A stretch of DNA of 64,000 nucleotides. Origin: Mangrovibacterium diazotrophicum (GTDB lineage Bacteria; Bacteroidota; Bacteroidia; Bacteroidales; Prolixibacteraceae). The notes under the pieces were generated by a model. That model worked only from the letters and a program-made list of their open reading frames with translations, had not been told where the DNA came from and did no database searches. A program made the position numbers and the translations under genes. Every line of letters begins with the position of its first letter. Positions within the stretch are counted from its first letter, which is position 1. Below, piece by piece: positions 57,701-64,000 of this stretch. Location: positions 124,001 to 188,000 of the forward strand of contig NZ_RAPN01000006.1 in assembly GCF_003610535.1 (NCBI RefSeq). The letters run 5' to 3'.

Positions 57701-58203
57701 TGACCGTCAGAATCAGTAACGACACCGCGTCCGGTTCCCTGCACAATGACGTTCGCTCCGGCAACAGGATTGCCTTTTTCGTCGACAACCTGCCCCTTCA
57801 CGTCTTTCATTTCGTCCTGCTGAACTTCCTTCGGTTTGATGATGATCACATCGTCATACACTTCGTACTTCAGGTTGGTTTTGTCTAAAACTTTACCCAG
57901 CACCTCCAGAATTTCTTCATCTTCCACATCAATCGACACGCTCTGATATTTTTCAATATCCGCGTCTTTGTACATAAACGAAAGATTCGACTGTTTCTGA
58001 AGACTGGTAAAGATGCTCACCAGGCTTGCATTCTTCTCATTCAAACTAACTTTCGCCTGCTGCGCAGAACTGCTTAGGGCAAAAGTTTGAATAACTCCTA
58101 CTAAGAGTAACCCGAAGGTTATCCTCATAATAAGAAGTGTTTTTTTCCATCTATCCCACCCGATGGGATAACTTAAACCATTCTTTTTCATAAATTTGCT
58201 CAA
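54739..58203 (-). CDS. SusC/RagA TonB-dependent transporter with STN domain (third Sus unit)
   Basis: The 1154-residue protein opens with a long basic leader and signal sequence (MRITFGLLLVGVIQTFALSS). An STN domain (KVSLNEKNASLVSIFTSL, about residues 50-125) and a carboxypeptidase-regulatory-like fold (GQVVDEKGNPVAGANVIVQG) follow. Then come the TonB box region VDEVAVVAFGAQKKESMV, plug motifs DPLILLDGIEI and SATAMYGARGANGVIYVKTK, and a barrel ending in FSLGCNISF. It imports its ligand with the SusD partner and, through the STN domain, should signal to the FecR protein encoded just upstream. An alternative start at Met5 is possible. Confidence 0.95.
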   Translation of the reverse strand: MSKFMKKNGLSYPIGWDRWKKTLLIMRITFGLLLVGVIQTFALSSSAQQAKVSLNEKNASLVSIFTSLQKQSNLSFMYKDADIEKYQSVSIDVEDEEILEVLGKVLDKTNLKYEVYDDVIIIKPKEVQQDEMKDVKGQVVDEKGNPVAGANVIVQGTGRGVVTDSDGHYTVKAKSDDVLRFSFIGYKSQIVLVEAKAKIDVKLVPEVEDIDEVAVVAFGAQKKESMVSAITSVKSGDLKSSDSDLTSSFAGKISGVIGWNTGGAPGALTDDEMNTKFYIRGITSYATGANIDPLILLDGIEISKLDLARIDPDDIESFNVMKDASATAMYGARGANGVIYVKTKKGKEGNIRTTFNYEKILSRPTDEIDVVDPKEYMRLFNQAIMGRGISDQPVYSNERIEATNDPRYPSWVNPGNDWYDILFKDYSINNHYGLNVRGGSAKVQYYVSMNHNDNNGLIKTDPLNQFDCNISNKQTNFRVNLNADLNKSAKLNMNSFSTYDNYHGTVADVRTAYALAFNASPVDYAPVYPADEEYSWPHIRFGGRGIDSQTGIIDNPYAEIHKGYRDRVRYSTINQFEYIQSLASFVKGLELRASVALTKTGYFDNVYTTTPALYTLRKYDYATGEFWLSASNPGQEDNKLSKKTGLSGSYAETIMDYQLRVLHTAAWGEHQTSFTGAFTARQKDDSAPDDLMGSLPYRNIGLAGRATYGYKDRYFIEGSLGVNGSERFAAGNRIGYFPAVGGAWIFSRENFLRSASNWLDFAKLRASYGITGNDGVINDPRFLYLEDIDGGGNILVGEPSYGQSYIVVNSYAKENTKWETNEQLNFGLDVKLFKGVVEMNVDAYHAVRHNIYDYRYTIPASVGLIQPPLDNFGKVKSQGFDFSGKVQHAFSSDLWMILNGTITYNKATFKEVEEPGGKPDWQKRVGHDISQSFAYIAEGLFQDWDEIDNAPVQDGIVEPGDIRYKDVDKNGKIDINDAVMAGYPETPRLIYGFNAFFHYKSFEFSMAFQGAGNRTFFINPAQISPFVNNRAVLTAIADSHWTEENHADHSFWPKLSTESIVYHNPQEDYANTERRKSTYFMREGQFLRCKQIEVSYYLSKNWIKKYKIDNFKLYARATNPFLISDFKLWDIELGSSGFNYPIQRSFSLGCNISF

Positions 58204-58219
58204 GTATTAATGTTACATT

Positions 58220-58268
58220 TTCCCATTGCAGTGGGAATTTTAAGAGGGGAATGTGTTGCAGCATTCCC
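58220..58268 (-). other. tandem hairpins between fecR and susC
   Basis: Two stems lie in the 75-base gap: TTCCCA / TGGGAA around 6 bases (58220-58237) and GGGAATG / CATTCCC around 8 bases (58247-58268). The second has a T run only on the plus strand, so they are more likely mRNA structure than a terminator of the operon. Confidence 0.45.
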
Positions 58269-58278
58269 TTTTTTAATG

Positions 58279-59460
58279 TTATTCAGTGATTGTTACTTTA
58301 TTTCCACTTATCTCGAAATGAGCGACTTCAATCTTATCCAATAAATCGACAAAGGCATTAAACGTGTTAACCCGTTTAAACTTCCCGGTTACAACACTGC
58401 GCTTGATCGATTCGTCGCCAAATTCAACATCAAGGTCATACCAGCGCGCCAACTCATTCATCACGTCCACCAGCGGCTTACTCTTAAATATGTATTCGCC
58501 TTCTTTCCACGACACGAATTCGCTGACATCAACCGACTGCTTGCTGATACCAACAGTCGCAAAATCGAGGATTGTTTGTTCACCCGGACTAAGCAGCACA
58601 CTGCCCAGCGCCATCGCATCAGGTGTTAGTGCAATGGAGCCCTCTACAAGTGTTGTTATTGCTCTTTCTTCTTCGGAATAGTTGCGCACGTTGAAAGCAG
58701 TGCCCAAGACTTTGATCTGCTGACCACCAGTTTTTACGATAAAAGGCTTCTCTTTATTCTTGGTAACTTCAAAATAGGCTTCGCCACTCACCTCAACGGA
58801 GCGTGTCGCTTCGTTAAAGACTGTAGGGAAGACCAGCTCCGACTCTGAGTTCAGCCAAACTTTGGTGCCATCCGCCAGTACCATTTGAAATTCGCCGCCG
58901 CGAGGGACTACAATACGGTTAATTTGAGCCTCAACAGCTTTCTCGTTCGAATAGGAAATCATTCCATGATCGGCTACCAGCGAAGTATTGTCTTTATAAA
59001 TTGTATCGGTTGTGTTCTCGTCCAACTCGATGCGTTCGCCGGACGAGAAAAACAGCTGGGCCTTGTGGTTACCCGCTTCGATTGTGGCAACCTGTGGTCT
59101 TGGCTGGCGTTCAGTCTGCATGAAAACAACGACACCAATCGCCAGCGGAATTAAAATTGATGCGGCAACTGCGCTAAACCGCTTCCAGTTTAAAACACGA
59201 GTTTTAGCAACTGGCTTTTGCCGAATCGCTATTTTTCGTTGCAATTGTTGATAAGCTTTGTCCAAATCGACTTTAGACGAATGGCTTCGTCTTATTTCAA
59301 AATTCTCTTCCAAAAGTAAACTCTCAAACAACTGCTTATTCGAAGCCGATGCCCCAATCCAGGCGTCCAGCTCGGTCAGCTCAGTGTCAGTGATCTCACC
59401 TTTGATATATTTGACAATCAAAGCCGACTCTCTACTTTCATATTGTTTCATTTTACCCAC
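58279..59460 (-). CDS. FecR family anti-sigma factor (third Sus unit)
   Basis: The 393-residue protein has an N-terminal sigma-binding region (ALIVKYIKGEITDTELTELDAWI). A transmembrane segment lies around residues 92-110 (FSAVAASILIPLAIGVVVFM). The periplasmic FecR domain (VPRGGEFQMVLADGTKVWLN, VSGEAYFEVTKNKEKPFIVK, VLGTAFNVRNYSEEE) and C-terminal DUF4974-like domain (YIFKSKPLVDVMNELARWYD) follow. It passes the signal from the SusC STN domain to the ECF sigma factor encoded 78 bases upstream. Confidence 0.93.
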   Translation of the reverse strand: MGKMKQYESRESALIVKYIKGEITDTELTELDAWIGASASNKQLFESLLLEENFEIRRSHSSKVDLDKAYQQLQRKIAIRQKPVAKTRVLNWKRFSAVAASILIPLAIGVVVFMQTERQPRPQVATIEAGNHKAQLFFSSGERIELDENTTDTIYKDNTSLVADHGMISYSNEKAVEAQINRIVVPRGGEFQMVLADGTKVWLNSESELVFPTVFNEATRSVEVSGEAYFEVTKNKEKPFIVKTGGQQIKVLGTAFNVRNYSEEERAITTLVEGSIALTPDAMALGSVLLSPGEQTILDFATVGISKQSVDVSEFVSWKEGEYIFKSKPLVDVMNELARWYDLDVEFGDESIKRSVVTGKFKRVNTFNAFVDLLDKIEVAHFEISGNKVTITE

Positions 59461-59538
59461 TTATAAAACCATTTTGATTGGCTGTTATTCTTAGTACACC
59501 AAAAGGGGGAAAAGGGGGTAAACGTTTTTTACATTTTT

Positions 59539-60072
59539 TTATAAATTTTGTGAAAGCACAAACAAAATGTAGGATATTCGGCCCAAACGAGTAACCAAAA
59601 GTTTTTTCGCCCGTTTCTTTTGAGCCTTGATCGTTTCAACCGACAAATTCAGCTCCTGCGCGATTTCGAAAGCTTTCATTCCGGAAAGTGACAATTGATA
59701 AATTTTCTTGCACTGAGGTGGCAACGTGTTTAAAGTCTCTAGCAATTTCTGATAGACTTCTTCCCTGATCATATCGTGATTGAGGTCGAACTCAACAGTT
59801 TCTTCCTGAATTTCGTCCAACCGCTTCTTTTTAACAGCAGAATCTCTCAAAAAATTCAGGCAACGGTTTTTCACCGAACGGAATAAATACGATTTAAACT
59901 CATCCCCAAAACCATCCTTCCGCTCCCAAACATTCACGAACACCTCCTGAACGATATCCTCGGCATCGTCCGTGTCGCTCACAAAAGTACAGGCGTAATT
60001 AACCAGGGAAACATAGTAAGCACTAAACATTTCCCGGAATGACTTTTCGGAATTGAGATTAAAATTTTGCAT
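59539..60072 (-). CDS. ECF RNA polymerase sigma factor (third Sus unit)
   Basis: The 177-residue sigma factor contains region 2 (FREMFSAYYVSLVNYACTFV, then DAEDIVQEVFVNVWERKDGF and KSYLFRSVKNRCLNFLRD). Region 4 reads LNTLPPQCKKIYQLSLSGMK, then AFEIAQELNLSVETIKAQKK with the DNA-binding helix. It is followed by fecR, susC, susD and two lipoprotein genes, all minus strand, making a self-contained ligand-induced uptake operon. It differs clearly in sequence from the sigma factor at 24270, so the two systems should be insulated. Confidence 0.93.
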   Translation of the reverse strand: MQNFNLNSEKSFREMFSAYYVSLVNYACTFVSDTDDAEDIVQEVFVNVWERKDGFGDEFKSYLFRSVKNRCLNFLRDSAVKKKRLDEIQEETVEFDLNHDMIREEVYQKLLETLNTLPPQCKKIYQLSLSGMKAFEIAQELNLSVETIKAQKKRAKKLLVTRLGRISYILFVLSQNL

Positions 60073-60762
60073 TAACGCACAAACACTTCACACCCTTATA
60101 ATCGTTCAAATCAGACGCATTTATCACACTAAACCAATGCCTTATCGTACAGAATGCTAACTTTTTTACATCCAAAATACATGCACAACATTTTTTCAGG
60201 CTGTGCCAATCACTCACTCTTCGGTTCTTATTTTTCCCTTGAGAAAACAGTCTTTTTTGCTTGAATGATAACGAAAGCGATACCGGCTCCCCCAAAACAT
60301 CAACCGGCTTCATCCACGATAGAAAAGTCAACAACAGAACATAACCAGTCTTTTTGAACATACAGTTTCGTTGTCTACACACAACCGAACAAAAACTCAA
60401 AAATCACTGTTTCAGCCCATTCTCAACCCTTCTATCCCTTTCGTTATTTCCCCCCTTTTTTCTAAGCGCGCAATGATAAACAAAAAATTACACGAAACAA
60501 CTGACAATAATTACCTAATTGAAAAAAGTGAAGTAGCGGGATTTTGCCTCCGGAGATTTCGGTAAAAACCAATGAAACCTGAGCATTCAAATTTTAGCAG
60601 ATCATTTGAGCGATATCATTTTAACTTCCTCTTCCTTTCGTTATATTTGCTGACTACCGAAAAAACAAACGAACCCCAAATCGTTGCAGGCTTTAGCAAA
60701 GCCTTTCACCAAAACAAATAGCAATAACAGGCGGTCGATGACCCGAAAAAAGTGTTTATAGA
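60073..60762. other. intergenic region between divergent sigma factor and dipeptidase genes
   Basis: 690 bases, no supported gene. The minus frame at 60059-60400 overlaps the sigma start and shows no family features or signal. An exact -7-type box TATATTTG lies at 60642-60649 on the plus strand, about 115 bases before the dipeptidase ATG, without a good -33 element. Nothing else is recognised. Confidence 0.4.
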
Positions 60763-62445
60763 ATGATTAAAAGAATTAGTCTTGTATTTTTTGCGTTGGC
60801 ATTTGCTTACGTTCAGGTGTTTGCCTGTACCAATTTTCTGATTACCAAAGGAGCCTCAGCCGACGGCTCGAGCATGATTACTTATGCGGCCGATTCGCAC
60901 ACCTTGTACGGCGAATTGTACCACCAGCCGGCAGCCGATCACCCGGAGGGCGCCATGAGAGATATTCACGAGTGGGACACCGGCAAGTTCCTTGGACGAA
61001 TTCCGGAGATTGCACATACCTACAGCGTGATTGGCAACATGAACGAGCATCAGCTGGCCATTGGCGAAACCACCTTTGGCGGACGGTCGGAACTGCACAC
61101 GCAGGAAGGCGCTATCATGGATTACGGAAGCCTGATTTACGTGGCTCTGCAACGTGCCAAATCAGCACGTGAAGCCATTGAAGTGATGACCAGCCTGGTG
61201 GACGAATATGGTTATTACAGTTCGGGAGAATCTTTTTCTATTTCCGATAAAGATGAAGTGTGGATTATGGAGATGATCGGCAAAGGCGAAGGCGAAAAGG
61301 GAGCTGTTTGGGTCGCCATGCGCATTCCCGACGGTTACATTTCGGGCCACGCCAACCAGGCACGGATTACCACATTCCCGCTGAGTGATTCGGATAACTG
61401 CCTGTATTCAAAAGACGTGATTTCCTTTGCACGCGAAAAAGGCTGGTTCGACGGCAAGAATAAAGATTTTAGTTTCTCGGATGTTTACGCACCGGTTGAC
61501 TTTGGTGGTGCCCGTTTCTGCGAAGCTCGCGTTTGGGCAGGCTTCAATAAAGTGGCTTCAGGCATGGATCAGTATACCGAGTATGCCGAAGGAAAAGTTG
61601 AACACGGCGGCGAAAACAATTACGCATCCAACCGCATGCCATTGTGGATTAAACCCGACAAAAAGCTGACGGTGAAAGACGTGATGGAAATGATGCGCGA
61701 CCACTTTGAAGGAACCGATCTGGACATGACTCAGGATATTGGCGCCGGACCTTATAAATTACCTTACCGCTGGAGAGGATTGACCTGGAAAGTTGACTCG
61801 GTTGAATATTGCAACGAGCGCGCGATTTCAACCCAACAAACCGGCTTCTCGTTTGTGGCACAATCGCGTGCCTCACTCCCCGATCCAATTGGCGGAATCC
61901 TGTGGTTTGGTGTCGACGATACTTACAGCACTTGCTACGCTCCCATGTATTGTGGTATTACAGAAGTTCCGGAGTGTTTCCGCGTTGGAAACGGCGACAT
62001 GTTGACTTACTCGCCTACTTCGGCTTTCTGGACTTTCAACAAAGTAACCAACTTTGCGTACCTGCGCTACGGCGAAATGATTCAACACGTGCGCGCAACT
62101 CAAGCAACAATCGAGGGCAAATTCATGGAAACCACACCGGCTATTGATGCGGCAGCGAAAATGCTGTACGAAAAATCGAGCCCGGAAAAAGCCCGTGAGT
62201 TCCTGACCATGTACTCGGACAACGAAGCCAACAACATGACGGCCCAATGGGAAAAGCTGTTTGAATATTTGCTGGTGAAATACATTGACGGAAACGTGAA
62301 AAAAGAAAAAGACGGCGAATTCGAACGCAACGAATGGGGCATGCCGGCATCTCCGGATCAACCGGGCTACCCGGAATGGTGGTACGATGCTATTGTGAAA
62401 AGCACTGGCGACCACTTCAAGGTATTAGACGAAAGTGCACATTGA
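60763..62445 (+). CDS. C69 family dipeptidase, exported
   Basis: The 560-residue protein has the signal peptide MIKRISLVFFALAFAYVQVF ending just before Cys22 in ACTNFLITKGASADGSSM. In the C69/Ntn-hydrolase family this N-terminal cysteine is exposed by processing and becomes the nucleophile. Other family blocks are YSVIGNMNEHQLAIGETTFGG-type and SGESFSISDKDEVWIMEMIG, then GHANQARITTFP. It hydrolyses dipeptides, probably in the periplasm. Together with the S41, M1 and M16 enzymes in this window it adds to a rich set of exported peptidases. Monocistronic. Confidence 0.93.
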   Translation: MIKRISLVFFALAFAYVQVFACTNFLITKGASADGSSMITYAADSHTLYGELYHQPAADHPEGAMRDIHEWDTGKFLGRIPEIAHTYSVIGNMNEHQLAIGETTFGGRSELHTQEGAIMDYGSLIYVALQRAKSAREAIEVMTSLVDEYGYYSSGESFSISDKDEVWIMEMIGKGEGEKGAVWVAMRIPDGYISGHANQARITTFPLSDSDNCLYSKDVISFAREKGWFDGKNKDFSFSDVYAPVDFGGARFCEARVWAGFNKVASGMDQYTEYAEGKVEHGGENNYASNRMPLWIKPDKKLTVKDVMEMMRDHFEGTDLDMTQDIGAGPYKLPYRWRGLTWKVDSVEYCNERAISTQQTGFSFVAQSRASLPDPIGGILWFGVDDTYSTCYAPMYCGITEVPECFRVGNGDMLTYSPTSAFWTFNKVTNFAYLRYGEMIQHVRATQATIEGKFMETTPAIDAAAKMLYEKSSPEKAREFLTMYSDNEANNMTAQWEKLFEYLLVKYIDGNVKKEKDGEFERNEWGMPASPDQPGYPEWWYDAIVKSTGDHFKVLDESAH

Positions 62446-62510
62446 TGCAATTTTCAGCCATTTAGAAACCCCAATGGCTGAAATTATTTCATCATAAATA
62501 GCTTGAAAGT

Positions 62511-62540
62511 TTTGATCGAATTCAATTTTTATTAATTTTG
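62511..62540 (+). promoter_or_regulatory. rplS promoter
   Basis: TTTG at 62511-62514, 18 bases, then TAATTTTG at 62533-62540: a full match to the Bacteroidetes -33/-7 consensus. The predicted transcript starts near 62547, leaving a leader of about 60 bases before the rplS ATG. Confidence 0.65.
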
Positions 62541-62605
62541 CGCAAAATTTATGCAATCTCTTATGCCACAACGGCGTAATATTGCCACTTAAAACATTTA
62601 ATAAG

Positions 62606-62962
62606 ATGGACTTAATTAAAGTAGCAGAACAAGCATTCGCAACTGAAGAGCAAGCAAAACAATTGCCTGAATTCGGTGCTGGCGATACCATTACTGTACA
62701 CTACAAAATTAAAGAAGGTAACAAAGAACGTGTTCAGGACTTTCGCGGTGTAGTGATCCAGGTTAAAGGAACCGGTGTTACAAAAACCTTCACTGTTCGC
62801 AAAATGTCAGGTAACGTAGGTGTAGAACGTATCTTCCCTATGTCATCTCCATTCATCGATGGAATCGACATCAACAAAAAAGGTAGCGTACGTCGTAAAC
62901 GTATCTTCTATTTGCGTGGCCTTACTGGTAAAAAAGCCAGAATCAAAGAAAAAAGAAGCTAA
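62606..62962 (+). CDS. rplS: 50S ribosomal protein L19
   Basis: The 118-residue protein is the normal L19 size. Motifs are FGAGDTITVHYKIKEGNKER, VQDFRGVVIQVKGTGVTKTF, TVRKMSGNVGVERIFPMSSP and the basic end KKGSVRRKRIFYLRGLTGKK followed by ARIKEKRS. It lies at the 30S-50S interface of the ribosome. ATG 62606 gives the standard N-terminus (MDLIKVAEQ); an in-frame TTG at 62582 would add a non-homologous leader. It stands alone with its own promoter and terminator rather than in the rpsP-rimM-trmD-rplS operon seen in many other bacteria. Confidence 0.97.
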   Translation: MDLIKVAEQAFATEEQAKQLPEFGAGDTITVHYKIKEGNKERVQDFRGVVIQVKGTGVTKTFTVRKMSGNVGVERIFPMSSPFIDGIDINKKGSVRRKRIFYLRGLTGKKARIKEKRS

Positions 62963-62981
62963 TTTCAACTTTGAGTATATT

Positions 62982-63011
62982 AAAAAGGTCTCCAAACGGA
63001 GACCTTTTTTT
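62982..63011 (+). terminator. rplS intrinsic terminator
   Basis: AAAAAGGTCTCC / GGAGACCTTTTT stem with a 4-base loop and a run of seven T: a very strong terminator. Confidence 0.92.
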
Positions 63012-63105
63012 ATACCCAAACAGTTTACAAACAACCGAAAGCGTGATAAAAATCAAATGCAATTGAAGCGATATCCGCTATTTTCGGGAACTAAAATCTT
63101 GACCT

Positions 63106-64000
63106 ATGCCATTCCTCCAAAAAGAAAAACTGTTCAGCCTCGGCTGGTTTAAGGACTACAGCTACATCACTATTGGCTCATTCATACTTGCGGTTGGGTT
63201 CGTCTTTTTCATTACCCCGCACAAAATCGTTCCCGGCGGCTTATTCGGTATCGCCATTGTTGTTCACTACTTGACAGCTGGCATGTTCGAACTCTGGCCC
63301 GACGGTTTCCCGATTGGTTTATTCAGTTTGCTGGTTAACATCCCGCTCACCATTGCCGGAATTAAAATTTTAGGCCCGCGGTTTGGTGTAAAAACGGTTG
63401 CCGGTTTTGTGCTTAGTTCCGTTTTCATCGACTGGGTTACCTACATGCGGATAGATGCTGAAGCGCCGCTCGTTCACGATGTATTGCTCTCCTGTATTTT
63501 CGGAGGTGTATTGATTGGCGTCGGTACTGGCTTAATTTTCAAATCACGCGCTACATCCGGCGGCTCGGATATCATTGCCATGATCATCGCGAAATATACC
63601 GGCATGCAACTCGGCCAGCTGATGATCTACGTCGACTCGGCCATTGTTTTGTTGGGTTTGGCTGCATTCCAGGATTGGCAAATTCCTCTTTACTCGTGGC
63701 TGGCCATTTACATCACCGGCAAAGCAATTGACGTAACATTGGAAGGGGTAAGCTACCACAAAGCACTTTTCATTATCTCGGCTAAACACGAAGAAATTAA
63801 AGAAAAGATATTGATAGACCTGGAACGTGGAGGAACCATCTTCCAGGGGCGTGGCATGTTCACCAACGAGGAAAAGCAAATTATTTACACCGTGGTCAGC
63901 CGGCGCGAAGTGGCTATTCTTGAAAAGTTTATCAGCCAGGTCGACCCCGACGCGTTCATCACGGTTATGGACACCCGCGAAATTTTAGGTGAAGGATTCC
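63106..64000 (+). CDS. YitT family membrane protein (3' truncated by window end)
   Basis: An open frame from ATG 63106 runs to the last base (298 residues seen, no stop). It starts MPFLQKEKLFSLGWFKDYSY and has about five to six transmembrane segments (YITIGSFILAVGFVFFI, VPGGLFGIAIVVHYL, GLFSLLVNIPLTIAGI). Then come IFKSRATSGGSDIIAMII and the DUF2179 C-terminal domain (ILIDLERGGTIFQGRGMFTN, IIYTVVSRREVAILEKFI, FITVMDTREILGEGF). This is the YitT/DUF161-DUF2179 architecture and is nearly complete. The function of the family is not established; the soluble domain may sense a small ligand. Confidence 0.88.
   Translation, partial: MPFLQKEKLFSLGWFKDYSYITIGSFILAVGFVFFITPHKIVPGGLFGIAIVVHYLTAGMFELWPDGFPIGLFSLLVNIPLTIAGIKILGPRFGVKTVAGFVLSSVFIDWVTYMRIDAEAPLVHDVLLSCIFGGVLIGVGTGLIFKSRATSGGSDIIAMIIAKYTGMQLGQLMIYVDSAIVLLGLAAFQDWQIPLYSWLAIYITGKAIDVTLEGVSYHKALFIISAKHEEIKEKILIDLERGGTIFQGRGMFTNEEKQIIYTVVSRREVAILEKFISQVDPDAFITVMDTREILGEGF

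Noticed and set aside
60059-60400. 113-residue minus-strand frame upstream of the sigma factor
   Set aside because: Overlaps the sigma factor start by 14 bases and has no recognisable domain; the hydrophobic stretch is weak and followed by Cys/Lys-rich sequence. A small membrane protein is not fully excluded.

Overview
The window comes from a Bacteroidota chromosome, most like the Marinilabiliales/Prolixibacteraceae. This rests on three SusC/SusD pairs, ECF-sigma/FecR pairs of the Bacteroidetes type, SusE and GH97 proteins, a type IX secretion (T9SS) C-terminal sorting domain, lipoproteins with acidic residues after the lipobox cysteine, and promoter-like TAnnTTTG boxes. The species assignment is inference. 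I found no rRNA, tRNA, CRISPR array, transposase or phage gene.

Layout. 1-4.3 kb: the 3' end of an Omp85/BamA-type barrel gene overlapping an exported histidine phosphatase; a TetR regulator and an old-yellow-enzyme gene arranged like E. coli nemR-nemA with three copies of a NemR-like palindrome; a YceI protein. 4.3-7.5 kb: a gene-free gap, then a DUF3500 lipoprotein paired with a HupE/UreJ-type membrane protein. 7.5-14 kb: a tricorn-like S41 protease, a second histidine phosphatase and an M1 aminopeptidase, with two almost identical terminators and an inverted-repeat element. 14-17.3 kb: a membrane-tethered winged-helix regulator divergent from a GH2 beta-glucuronidase.

17.3-24.9 kb (minus strand): first ECF sigma/FecR/SusC/SusD unit. 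25-45.9 kb: a complete starch/maltodextrin locus. A minus-strand operon (MFS transporter, beta-phosphoglucomutase, GH65 maltose phosphorylase, two GH13 enzymes) and a plus-strand operon (SusC, SusD, SusE, T9SS-exported GH13 amylase, GH97 alpha-glucosidase) flank a LacI regulator, and identical CAAACGTTTG palindromes lie in front of both operons. The model: surface amylase cuts starch, SusCDE binds and imports oligosaccharides, periplasmic GH13 and GH97 trim them, MFS imports maltose, and GH65 plus beta-PGM turn it into glucose and glucose-6-phosphate.

46-49.8 kb: a flavin reductase-rubredoxin fusion and an M16 protease. 49.9-60.1 kb (minus strand): second ECF sigma/FecR/SusC/SusD unit, ending in two carbohydrate-binding-type lipoproteins (DUF4959- and DUF4998-like) and carrying no glycosidase. 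60.7-64 kb: a C69 dipeptidase, ribosomal protein L19 (rplS) with a clear Bacteroidetes promoter and terminator, and a YitT-family membrane protein cut by the window end.

Most of the window is well-understood gut/marine-type polysaccharide-utilization biology. The less described parts are the DUF3500-HupE pair, the membrane-bound regulator beside the glucuronidase, the regulatory palindromes and hairpins, and the ligand of the second ECF-controlled Sus unit.
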